64,000 bases of DNA, from assembly GCF_011440375.1 (NCBI RefSeq), contig NZ_JAAOIR010000002.1:310001-374000 (forward strand). The letters are read 5' to 3'. The notes beneath the pieces were generated by a model. The model made no database searches, was not told the DNA's origin, and was given only the letters and a program-made list of their open reading frames with translations. Position 1 is the first letter of the stretch, and each line of letters starts with the position of its first letter. Positions 41,341-49,161 of the stretch are shown one piece after another. Both the position numbers and the translations under genes were made by a program. The stretch comes from Halorubellus sp. JP-L1 (GTDB lineage Archaea; Halobacteriota; Halobacteria; Halobacteriales; Natrialbaceae).

Positions 41341-43197
41341 ATGACCGATTCGGACGCGACCCTGACCCGTCTGTTCGGTGGTCCCGGCAGCGGGAAGACC
41401 ACGGCCCTCCTCGACAAGGTCGAAGAGATCCTCTCGGACGACGACACGGAGATCCGCGACATCCTCGTCGTCTCCTACACGCGCGCCGCCGCCGCCGAGA
41501 TCCGCGAACGGCTCGCCGAACGCCTCGACGAGAACCCCAAAGCGCTCCAGGGGAACGTCTGCACGATGCACTCGAAGGCGTACGACCTCCTGAACCTCTC
41601 CCGGGGCGACGTCGTCGGCGAGGACGACAAGGAGGAGTTCTGCGACGAGTTCGGCATCGAGTTCGAGGACGAGTACGGCGGCGCCGGCCGTCGGACCGCG
41701 CGGTCGACGACGATCGGGAACAAGATCATCGCGACCAGCCAGTGGCTGCAGCGGACGAACCGCGAGGTCGCCGACTGGTACGACGTCCCCTTCCAGTGGA
41801 ACGAGGAAGAGGTCCGGCTGCCGCCGGAGATCGACGACAACGCACAGGAGGGCAACAAGTACACGCCGACGTGGCCGAGCGACGACGACCGCATCGACGT
41901 CCCCGACGCCATCCGCGGCTGGCGGTCGTACAAGGGCAAACACGACGTCATCGGGTTCGCGGACATGCTCGAGCGCGTCAAGCAGCGGTCGCTGCTCCCG
42001 AACGTCGAGTACCTCGTCATCGACGAGTTCCAGGACATCACGAAGCTCCAGCACGAGGTGTACGAGGAGTGGAAGCCGCACATGACGGGCGTGCTCATCG
42101 CTGGCGACGACGACCAGGTCGTATACGCGTGGCAGGGCGCCGACCCCGACCTCCTCTTGGAGGCGGCCCCGGACGACGACGTCATCCTCCCGAACTCCTA
42201 CCGGCTGCCGTCGAACGTCCTGAACGTCGTGAACCGCGAGATCCGACACATCGAGAAGCGTCAGGACAAGGACCTGAAGCCGCGCAAGGAGGGCGGGGTC
42301 GTCGAGGCCGTGCAGCGTCCGTCGATGCTCGACCTCGTGCGGAACGTCCGTCGGACCGTCGACGAGACGATGGACGACGACGAGCCCGAGACCGTGATGC
42401 TGCTGTTCCGGGCGCGCTACCAGATGTTCCAGTTCATCGACGAGTTCATCACGGAGGGCATTCCCTTCAAGTGCCTCACGGACCAGCGGATGTGGACGGA
42501 TCGACTGAACGACTACGTGATGGCGGTCGAGGCGGTCGACGAGGACCGCCCCGTGAACGGCCTGCAGGCGCGCCGGCTCGCGGACATGCTCGCGGACTCG
42601 GCGTTCGGGACGAACGAGCGCGACAACCTCTTCGACACGGTCGACGAACTGGAGGAGGAGTCCGGCGTGGAGGACCTCACGGACCTCGAGATCGACGCGG
42701 ACGTGATCTCCGATCACGTGCCGTTCATGCCGGGGCCGGCGTCGGCGTCGGACATGGTGCGGAAGGTGACGTCGTTCCAGAAGAAGACGATGAAGGCGTA
42801 CTTCGCGAGCCCGGACTACCACGGGCTGCCGCGGGATACGGTGCGGCTGGGGACGATTCACTCGGCGAAGGGTCGCGAGGCCGACCACGTGTTCGTCGGG
42901 ACGGACCTGACGGAGAAGGTCGTCGAGCAGATGGCGGCGACCGCGGACCCCGACGAGGTCCCGGGCGGGGGCGAGTTCACGAAGACGACGAGCCCGGTGC
43001 CGATGCTGACGGACAACGAGCGTCGCGTGTTCTACGTCGGGATGTCGCGCGCTCGCGAGCGCCTCGTGCTCCTGGAGAACCTCGTGGACGGGGCGCCGAC
43101 GCTCCCCATCGACGTGCTCCTGAACAACGAACCGACGGGCGCGGACATCGAGGACCTCATCGATCAGGCGAAGGAGCCGATGGAGGCCGCGGACTAG
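41341..43197 (+). CDS. UvrD/Rep-family superfamily 1 DNA helicase
   Basis: A 618-residue SF1A helicase. Motifs in order: Q/I 'GGPGSGKTT' (13-21), Ia 'VVSYTRAAAAEI', Ib 'NVCTMHSKAYDLL', II 'YLVIDEFQDITKLQ' near 222, III 'IAGDDDQVVYAWQGADP' near 255, IV 'NSYRLP', V 'GTIHSAKGREADHVFV' near 505, and VI 'RRVFYVGMSRARERLVLLEN' near 565. Such enzymes translocate 3' to 5' on single strands and unwind DNA in repair or replication restart. It is shorter than UvrD, and the accessory 2B region looks reduced. The M24-like gene begins 8 bases after its stop, so an operon is likely. Tiny zinc-finger genes precede it. Confidence 0.93.
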   Translation: MTDSDATLTRLFGGPGSGKTTALLDKVEEILSDDDTEIRDILVVSYTRAAAAEIRERLAERLDENPKALQGNVCTMHSKAYDLLNLSRGDVVGEDDKEEFCDEFGIEFEDEYGGAGRRTARSTTIGNKIIATSQWLQRTNREVADWYDVPFQWNEEEVRLPPEIDDNAQEGNKYTPTWPSDDDRIDVPDAIRGWRSYKGKHDVIGFADMLERVKQRSLLPNVEYLVIDEFQDITKLQHEVYEEWKPHMTGVLIAGDDDQVVYAWQGADPDLLLEAAPDDDVILPNSYRLPSNVLNVVNREIRHIEKRQDKDLKPRKEGGVVEAVQRPSMLDLVRNVRRTVDETMDDDEPETVMLLFRARYQMFQFIDEFITEGIPFKCLTDQRMWTDRLNDYVMAVEAVDEDRPVNGLQARRLADMLADSAFGTNERDNLFDTVDELEEESGVEDLTDLEIDADVISDHVPFMPGPASASDMVRKVTSFQKKTMKAYFASPDYHGLPRDTVRLGTIHSAKGREADHVFVGTDLTEKVVEQMAATADPDEVPGGGEFTKTTSPVPMLTDNERRVFYVGMSRARERLVLLENLVDGAPTLPIDVLLNNEPTGADIEDLIDQAKEPMEAAD

Positions 43198-43204
43198 GCG
43201 AACG

Positions 43205-44395
43205 ATGACGAGCGATGGGGACGCCGGTGCGCTCGCGGTCGACTACGCGCCGGTCCGGGAGGCGCTCGCGGCGCGCGACGCGACGGCGTTCGTGCACGCC
43301 GGTTCGAGCGACGACCCCGTACTGCGGTATCTGGCGCGAGCGAGCGACGTGGACGGCGAACTGGCGGTGTGCGTGACGCCCGAGCAGTCGATGCTGTTCG
43401 CGCCGGACGACCCGGACGCGGCGCGCGAGTCGTTCCCGGGCGACCGCGTCCTCCCCGGCGGCGGCGACGTGCCGACGGGCGAGCGCGTCGCGGTGGCGCT
43501 GGACGACCTCGGGCGGTCGGGGACGGTGCTCGCGCCGCGGACGGTCCCGCACGACGCGGCGCTGTACCTGGAGGACCGCGGGTTCGAGGTGGCGTCGACG
43601 GCGGTCGTCGACGACGCGAGAGTCGCGAAGACCGACCGCGAGCGACTGCGTCAGCGCTCCGTGCAGGCGGCGGCGGACGCCGCGGTCGCACGTGCCCGGA
43701 CCGTCCTCCGGGAGAGCGAGCGCGAGCACGGCGACGGGCACGGGCACGGGCACGGTGGTGACGGCGCTGCCGTGGAGGGAGGCGAGTCCGACCACGACCC
43801 GCAAGACGATCACCTCGCGTTCGAGGGGATGGCGGTGACGACCGAGCGGTTGCGTCGCGAGGTCGCCGCGGAACTCGCCGCCGGCGGGGTCGACCCGGGC
43901 GTGGTGGCGGTCGGGGCGGGCGCGGACGCGACGCCGGGGTCGGACGCGGCGATCCGGCCGGGCGAGCCGGTGGTGCTCGCGATCGCGCCCCGGGACCGCG
44001 ACGGCTACCACGGGCGCGTGGTGCGGACGCTGATCGTCGAGGGCGACGGCGGGTGGACGCGTCGCGCCCAGCTCGCTGCGGACGGTGCGGTGGACGCGGC
44101 GCTCGCGGAACTCGAGCCCGGCGCGACCGTGGCGGCGGTCGAGCGCGAGGGAGTGGCGGAGTTGACGGCGTACGGGTTCGACGCGCCCGAGAGCGTGTTC
44201 GACGCGCACGGCGTTGGGCTGGACCGCAGGGAGCCCCCGCTGGCCGAGGACGCCGAGATTCCCGAGGGCGCGGTGCTCGCGCTGGACGCGACAGCGAGCG
44301 GCCCGGACGGCGTGGTCCGGGTCGCGGACCTCGCGGTCGTCACCGTCGACGGCGCGGAGCGCCTCGGCACTGCCGACCGGTCGCTCGAGCCCTGA
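43205..44395 (+). CDS. Degenerate M24 (Xaa-Pro peptidase-like) protein
   Basis: A 396-residue protein with the creatinase/pita-bread fold: an N-terminal domain (residues 1-130, 'LFAPDDPDAARESFPGDRVLPGGG'), then the M24 domain. The signature 'HGVGLDRREPP' near residue 337 keeps the His, but other metal ligands differ. Family 'DFGA..Y.SDITRT' is here 'AIAPRDRDGYHGRVVRT', 'IEPG' is 'LDAT', and 'RIED' is 'RVAD'. It probably no longer binds two metals and may be a non-catalytic paralogue. A His-Gly-His-Gly insertion lies near 183. It is translated right after the helicase in the same operon. Loss of residues is visible; loss of activity is inferred. Confidence 0.78.
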   Translation: MTSDGDAGALAVDYAPVREALAARDATAFVHAGSSDDPVLRYLARASDVDGELAVCVTPEQSMLFAPDDPDAARESFPGDRVLPGGGDVPTGERVAVALDDLGRSGTVLAPRTVPHDAALYLEDRGFEVASTAVVDDARVAKTDRERLRQRSVQAAADAAVARARTVLRESEREHGDGHGHGHGGDGAAVEGGESDHDPQDDHLAFEGMAVTTERLRREVAAELAAGGVDPGVVAVGAGADATPGSDAAIRPGEPVVLAIAPRDRDGYHGRVVRTLIVEGDGGWTRRAQLAADGAVDAALAELEPGATVAAVEREGVAELTAYGFDAPESVFDAHGVGLDRREPPLAEDAEIPEGAVLALDATASGPDGVVRVADLAVVTVDGAERLGTADRSLEP

Positions 44396-44489
44396 CGCGG
44401 AGTTCGGTCGCGGTCGCGGACTCGAATTCGACTCGCGTTCACCGAGCATCTGGGAAGCGCTTACCGGCCTCCCGGTCGTATGGCGACGT

Positions 44490-44951
44490 ATGAGCGACGC
44501 GACCGTCGATCTGGAACCGGCGAGCGGCAACGCACTCGGGGACGTCGAGGGGCTCGCGGACGTCGAGGCGCTCCTCGCGGCGAACGACCTCCCCGCCGAC
44601 GACGTCCGCGAGAAGCCCGACGCGTTCTACGTGGCGTTCGACGACGGCGACGCGGTCGGGGTCGGCGGCGTCGAAGTCCACGACTCGGCGGGCCTCCTGC
44701 GGTCGCTCGTCGTCCGCGACCGCGTCCGCGGCGAGGGGTACGGGACCGCGATCTGTGACGCGCTGGAGCGCGAGGCCCATGACGCAGGCGTCACCGACCT
44801 CTACCTCCTGACGACGACTGCCGCCGACTTCTTCGCCGCTCGCGGGTACGACGTCGTCGATCGGGCGGAGGCCCCGGACTCGCTCCAGGGGACCGCGGAG
44901 TTCGCGGACCTCTGCCCGAGTTCGGCGACGTGCATGCGGACCTCGCCGTAG
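44490..44951 (+). CDS. arsN2: ArsN2-like GNAT acetyltransferase
   Basis: A 153-residue GNAT protein. The acetyl-CoA segment is 'LVVRDRVRGEGYGTAICDALE' (R/Q-x-x-G-x-G/A) near residue 80. The C-terminal 'FADLCPSSATCM' matches ArsN2-type proteins linked to arsenic resistance; ArsN acetylates organoarsenicals or related compounds in known cases. No ars operon is near, so a general detoxification or amino-group acetylation is equally possible. It is cytoplasmic. ATG at 44490 fits the family. Confidence 0.8.
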   Translation: MSDATVDLEPASGNALGDVEGLADVEALLAANDLPADDVREKPDAFYVAFDDGDAVGVGGVEVHDSAGLLRSLVVRDRVRGEGYGTAICDALEREAHDAGVTDLYLLTTTAADFFAARGYDVVDRAEAPDSLQGTAEFADLCPSSATCMRTSP

Positions 44952-45070
44952 GCGCGGTGACCCGGATTCCGGTCGGCCACCGGCCAGGGAACCCCTCGCC
45001 ACGCCGCCGTTCGTGCATCGGTACCTAGTCACAGAGTAACACTTTACTGACAGGTGAAACGATTGCGGGC

Positions 45071-46141
45071 ATGGTCACGCTCGAAACCCACTACGACGCC
45101 CTCCGCGAGCGCGAGCGCTACGACTCCGTCGACGACCTCGCCCTCGGCGACCTCTCGCCGGCCGAGACCCGCCGCCGGTTCGTGGTCGGCGAGGACGCCG
45201 GCGAGTTCGTCGCCGACCACGGCACCGACGGCATCTGCACGTTCGGCGTGAGCGTCACCGGCCCGCCGCACCTCGGGACGCTCGGCCAGATGCAGACCGC
45301 CGTCGCGCTCCAGCGCGCCGGGTTCGACGTCCAGTTCCTCGTCGCCGACTTCGAGCCGTACAGCACCGACGGCTACGCGCTCTCGGTCGTCCGCGAGCGC
45401 GCCCGCCGGTTCGTCGAACTCGTCGACTCGCTCGGGTTCGACCGCGAGCAGGGCCGCCTCCGCACGCAGTACGGCGCCGAAGACGTCGCTCACACCGCGT
45501 ACCACCTGTCGCGGTACGCCGACCCCGACCGGGACCGGGCCGCGGCCGACCTCGAGAACACCGCCTGGGAGGCCGCGAACCGCGACGCGTACGACGACGC
45601 CGGCGTGAACGCCCCAGACCTCGGCGAGAGCGACATGCCGGAGGACTGGGAGCCGAGCGCGTTCACGCGCCGCATGGACGGGTTCCTGATGATCGCGGAC
45701 ATGCTCCACCCGCTCGTGAAGGACGACTATCCCGCGAACTGCATCGTCATGGGCGCGGACGAACGCAGCCTCCGACCGATGGTCGAGGGCGTCCGCGAGC
45801 GCTGCCCGACCGACGGCACGCTGCACGCGCTGTACACGCGCCTCGTCCCGGGTCTCGACGGCCACCCGAAGCTCTCCCGGCGCATCCCCGACTCGCGGTT
45901 CACGCTCGCCGACGACCCCGAGCACGTCCGCGCCGTCCTCCGCGGCGACGGCGACTCGCCCGCCGCACCCGACCGCGTCGTTCGCGAAGCGATGCGACTC
46001 GCCAGCAACGCGGACGCCGAGCAGGTCGCCGCATGGGAGCGCGCGCTCGACGAGGACCTGGAAGCGTGGGCCGCCGGCCGCGCGGCACTCGCCGACGAGA
46101 TGGCGGGCTACGCGCGCGAGTGGCGAGCGACCGAGAACTAG
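45071..46141 (+). CDS. Class I aminoacyl-tRNA synthetase-like protein (TrpRS/TyrRS fold)
   Basis: A 356-residue protein with the class I synthetase Rossmann fold. The HIGH-like motif is 'GPPHLGTLGQ' (P65-P66-H67-L68-G69), and the KMSKS-like element is 'HPKLSRRIPDS' near residue 272, with Leu-Ser-Arg-Arg. 'FLVADFEPYSTDGYALSVVRERARRFVELVDSLGFD' is like the amino-acid/ATP pocket region of tryptophanyl/tyrosyl enzymes, and 'NCIVMGADERSLRPMVEGV' follows. There is no anticodon-binding or editing domain, and the length is close to bacterial TrpRS. It may be a second TrpRS-type enzyme, or a paralogue that charges something else. TATA-like AGTAACAC at 45035-45042 lies about 30 bases upstream. Confidence 0.68.
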   Translation: MVTLETHYDALRERERYDSVDDLALGDLSPAETRRRFVVGEDAGEFVADHGTDGICTFGVSVTGPPHLGTLGQMQTAVALQRAGFDVQFLVADFEPYSTDGYALSVVRERARRFVELVDSLGFDREQGRLRTQYGAEDVAHTAYHLSRYADPDRDRAAADLENTAWEAANRDAYDDAGVNAPDLGESDMPEDWEPSAFTRRMDGFLMIADMLHPLVKDDYPANCIVMGADERSLRPMVEGVRERCPTDGTLHALYTRLVPGLDGHPKLSRRIPDSRFTLADDPEHVRAVLRGDGDSPAAPDRVVREAMRLASNADAEQVAAWERALDEDLEAWAAGRAALADEMAGYAREWRATEN

Positions 46142-46181
46142 GCCGCGAGCGACGGGGAACTGAGTCGCGTGCAACCGGAGA

Positions 46182-46457
46182 CTACTGCGACCGTCGGGAG
46201 TCGGCGTCCGGCGACTCCGGGTCGTCCTCGGGCTCCTTCGCGACGACGCCGGCGGCCTTCGCGAGCGCCACCCCCGGGAGGTCCTGCGGGGTCGTGACGT
46301 ACTTCTCGACGAGCAGGATCATGGCGCTCACGCCGAGCAGGACCGGCCCCCACGTCAGTTCGCCGCGCAGCGTCATGTCCAGGCCGGCGAGCGCGATGGG
46401 CGCCGCGATGACGGCGGCGGTCGCGAACGACAACTGCTCGGCGAGCGAACGGGCCAT
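46182..46457 (-). CDS. Haloarchaeal two-helix membrane protein (DUF7533-like)
   Basis: A 91-residue protein starting MARSLAEQLSFATAAVIAAP. Two hydrophobic helices (about 9-29 and 35-52) flank a short loop ('RGELTWG'); the tail is acidic and Asp/Ser-rich. The pattern is widespread in haloarchaea and I associate it with DUF7533. No function is known. It lies 41 bases after, and convergent with, the synthetase-like gene. Confidence 0.65.
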   Translation of the reverse strand: MARSLAEQLSFATAAVIAAPIALAGLDMTLRGELTWGPVLLGVSAMILLVEKYVTTPQDLPGVALAKAAGVVAKEPEDDPESPDADSRRSQ

Positions 46458-46550
46458 TGGTCGCCCATAGCGTCTCGGCGAGTAAAAACGCGCCGGGACG
46501 TGCCCGAGTTCGGCAGTCGATTCGACCATCGACAGCCGATCCGGTTCAGG

Positions 46551-46614
46551 ACAGTCGATTCGACCGACACCGCTATCCAGTGGTCGACAGTCGATTCGAC
46601 CGACACCGCTATCC
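46551..46614. repeat. 36-base tandem duplication upstream of riboflavin synthase
   Basis: ACAGTCGATTCGACCGACAC occurs at 46551 and again at 46587, a period of 36 bases, with a more diverged CAGTCGATTCGACC at 46514. The copies run up to the riboflavin synthase promoter region. Confidence 0.75.
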
Positions 46615-46637
46615 GGCGCTCGGCCGAAGGCGCGAGC

Positions 46638-47249
46638 ATGTTCACCGGCATCGTCGAGGAGACCGGCACGGTCGCGGACGCGACCGAGACCGAGGACGGC
46701 CGCAGGCTCACCATCCGCGCGGACCGCGTGCTCGGCGACGTCGCGCACGGCGCGAGCATCGCCGTCTCCGGCGTCTGCCTCACGGTCGAAGCGTTCGACG
46801 ACGAGACGTTCGAGGTGTTCCTCGCCGAGGAGACCGTCGAGAAGACGTACCTCGGCGACGTCACGGTGGGCGACGTCGTGAACCTCGAGCGGGCGATGCC
46901 CGCGGACGGCCGGTTCGACGGCCACATCGTCCAGGGACACGTCGACGCCGTCGCGACCGTCACGAACGTCGACTCCACGGGCGGCGAGGACTGGTTCTTC
47001 GAGTTCGCGCTCCCCGACGAGTACGCGGACTACGTCGTCGCGAAGGGCTCGATCACGCTCGACGGCATCAGCCTCACCGTCGCCGACCTCCGAGAGACCG
47101 ACGACGGGCCGCGGGTGACGGTCGCGATCGTCCCGACGACATACGACGTGACGACGCTCTCGGAGAAGGCAGTCGGCGACCCCGTCCACCTGGAGGTCGA
47201 CGTCGTCGGGAAGTACGTCGCGTCCCTGCTCTCCGGCTACCGGGACTGA
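46638..47249 (+). CDS. ribE: Riboflavin synthase, alpha-chain (lumazine-binding) type
   Basis: A 203-residue riboflavin synthase of the bacterial trimeric type, with two lumazine-binding repeats. The first starts MFTGIVEETG with 'VSGVCLTV' and 'GDVVNLERA'; the second has 'GHIVQGHVD' and 'KGSITLDGISLTV'. It dismutates two 6,7-dimethyl-8-ribityllumazine molecules to riboflavin and a pyrimidine. Many archaea use an unrelated enzyme; haloarchaea commonly carry this one. The 3' end overlaps the convergent PrsW gene by 13 bases. The start is the standard MFTG. Confidence 0.95.
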   Translation: MFTGIVEETGTVADATETEDGRRLTIRADRVLGDVAHGASIAVSGVCLTVEAFDDETFEVFLAEETVEKTYLGDVTVGDVVNLERAMPADGRFDGHIVQGHVDAVATVTNVDSTGGEDWFFEFALPDEYADYVVAKGSITLDGISLTVADLRETDDGPRVTVAIVPTTYDVTTLSEKAVGDPVHLEVDVVGKYVASLLSGYRD

Positions 47250-48355
47250 TCGCCGTCGCGTCCGGCGTCGCTGGTCGGTCCGTCGCCGTCGGACCGGCGG
47301 GTCGAGCGCGCTCGCACCGCGCCGCCCTCGATGGCGGGTGCGTCCGTCGACGGATCGACCTCGGTCGCGTCCACGGGCGTCGACGGATCGAAGCCGCCGC
47401 CGGCGCCGACGCGGTCGTACGCGCGCCGGTACCGGCGGAGCTTGAGGAACAGGTAGCCGCCGGCGGCGCCGTCGAACACCGCGACGAACAGGACGAACGC
47501 CGCGAACCGGCCGACGCCGAGGAGTTCGCCGAGGACGGCGGGGGCGACTCCAACGCTGATGTTGTACAGCGCGTGCAGCCCTGCGGCGACGACGATGCCC
47601 TTGACGACGAGCGCGCCCCGATGGCGTTCGTTGAACTTCGCGAGCCCGAGGTAGTAGCCGGCGATCGCGGAGTAGATGACGTGCCCGGGGCCGGCGAGCG
47701 CGCGCCGCTGCGTGATGTCGATCGCCTGGTCGACGATGGCGCCCGCGGTCGCGGTCTGCACGAACCCGGTGACGTAGATCGCGTTCTCGATGGCCGCGAA
47801 TCCGAGTCCGGCGACCGCACCGTACACCGCGCCGTCGACGACGGCGTCGAACCGCCCGTCGCCGTACGCGTGAAAGCGCACCGCGAGGAGTTTCACGATC
47901 TCCTCGCCGGGCGCGACGACGAAGAGGTAGTACGCGACGACGCCGAAGCCGCCGAACGCGAAGAACACGCCTTCGGCGGCGGTGTTGACGACGGCGGCGA
48001 AGCTCGCGAACAGGAACGCGAGCGCGAACGTCGTGACGAGGAGGTCGAGTGGCTCCTGCGTGGTGACGTCGGCGACGTACACGTACGCGGCGAGTGCGAG
48101 CGCGGGAATGACGGAGACGACGGCGAACAGGGCGACGACTGGGAGCCGCGGCGTGTCGATGCTGGAGACGAGGAGGATGATGGCGGTGAACGCGAGCGCG
48201 GCGACGACGAGCATGCCCCGAGCGGCGGGGACGAGGCTCCCGGTGAACGCGGCGGCGGCGCGGTCGAGCCACGTACGTGGTTCCCAGGTCGCGACCTCCT
48301 GGAGGTCCTCGTCGTCGGACGCGGCGCGTTCGACTGGGTCCCGGCCCCGTTTCAT
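47237..48355 (-). CDS. PrsW-family intramembrane metalloprotease
   Basis: A 372-residue membrane protein with about eight helices. PrsW motifs: 'VAPGEEIVKLLA' (EExxK) near residue 160, 'GAVYGAVAGLGFAAIENAIYV' (F-x-x-x-EN) near 190, and 'GPGHVIYSAIAGYYLGLAKFN' (His) near 220. PrsW cleaves an anti-sigma factor in Bacillus; the archaeal substrates are unknown. The N-terminus ('VERAASDDEDLQEVATWEPRTW') and C-terminal 45 residues are cytoplasmic and acidic. The start is taken at 48355; an in-frame ATG at 48382 would add nine residues. Confidence 0.88.
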   Translation of the reverse strand: MKRGRDPVERAASDDEDLQEVATWEPRTWLDRAAAAFTGSLVPAARGMLVVAALAFTAIILLVSSIDTPRLPVVALFAVVSVIPALALAAYVYVADVTTQEPLDLLVTTFALAFLFASFAAVVNTAAEGVFFAFGGFGVVAYYLFVVAPGEEIVKLLAVRFHAYGDGRFDAVVDGAVYGAVAGLGFAAIENAIYVTGFVQTATAGAIVDQAIDITQRRALAGPGHVIYSAIAGYYLGLAKFNERHRGALVVKGIVVAAGLHALYNISVGVAPAVLGELLGVGRFAAFVLFVAVFDGAAGGYLFLKLRRYRRAYDRVGAGGGFDPSTPVDATEVDPSTDAPAIEGGAVRARSTRRSDGDGPTSDAGRDGDQSR

Positions 48356-48536
48356 GCACGCCAGTAGCGGGAGCCGTCCCATAGTCGTTGCCCCGACGGG
48401 ACCGCCCGATTGCGAATCCGACGCGGGACTCCCGGTCGCCACTCCATTCCATCCCGTCCTTCAGGTCCCTTGTATGCTATTAGTTCCCATAAGTTGTTTA
48501 AGGGGGGAGTTCATTAGGAACGAAGAGAGAGACAGC

Positions 48537-48716
48537 ATGCTAATGACAGACGAGGACAACAGCAACCTTCTCTTCCCGGGGCTCCCGACACCCGAGGACG
48601 AGACAGACCGAAAACGCGTACCGACGCTCTCGAACCGACCAGCAGACGACCCCGCCGCCGACGCCTCTCATTCTCTCCGCGCCGCTTCCCACGCCGACGC
48701 CGTCGCAGACGACTGA
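48537..48716 (+). CDS. Small acidic protein of unknown function
   Basis: A 59-residue acidic protein, MLMTDEDNSNLLFPGLPTPE and on. The N-terminal half is the most structured; the tail is Ala/Asp/Ser-rich. The start could also be the ATG at 48543. An AT-rich region with TTGTTTAAGG (48494-48503) precedes it. No family is recognised and the length leaves room for doubt. Separate from the next gene by 31 bases. Confidence 0.5.
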   Translation: MLMTDEDNSNLLFPGLPTPEDETDRKRVPTLSNRPADDPAADASHSLRAASHADAVADD

Positions 48717-48747
48717 CTTCTTAGGGCCGAGTCCCGAACGGTCGCGC

Positions 48748-49161
48748 ATGCACTTCGACCAGCGCACGCAGACCGCGCTCCGCGACGCCGGCCTCGACAC
48801 CGACGACCTCCGGGCCGCGAGCGACCGCGTCGCCTCGCTCGTCGACGACGACGCCGCCGCTCTCGTCGCGTTCTTCGACGCGCACGACACCGTGTATTCG
48901 GACATGGACATGGCTCACGCAGCGAGCGAGTACCCCGAGCACGACGTCGCGTACTGCGACGTGACGACCCACGCCGCCGAGATGCGCGGCTGGCTCCGCT
49001 TCGACACGTGGGGCGCGTACGTCGAGGACGGTCGCATCCTCGAGCGAACCGACGGCGACGACGCGACCACGGGCGACGAACCGTTCGTCGTCGAGCTGTC
49101 GCTCGGGCCGTCGGTCCACGACCGCGTGCGGTTCGCACCGACGCGGGAGGCACTGGAATGA
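48748..49161 (+). CDS. Conserved haloarchaeal hypothetical protein
   Basis: A 137-residue soluble protein that is acidic and partly helical ('TDDLRAASDRVASLVDDDAAALVAFFDAHDT'). The C-terminal half has strands 'AYCDVTTHAAEMRGWLRFDTWGAYVEDGRIL' and 'FVVELSLGPSVHDRVRFAP'. No domain is recognised. The stop TGA overlaps the ATG of the FAU-1-type gene (ATGA), so the two are translationally coupled and probably functionally linked. TTCTTAGGG at 48718-48726 is a plausible TATA box for a leaderless transcript. Confidence 0.75.
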   Translation: MHFDQRTQTALRDAGLDTDDLRAASDRVASLVDDDAAALVAFFDAHDTVYSDMDMAHAASEYPEHDVAYCDVTTHAAEMRGWLRFDTWGAYVEDGRILERTDGDDATTGDEPFVVELSLGPSVHDRVRFAPTREALE

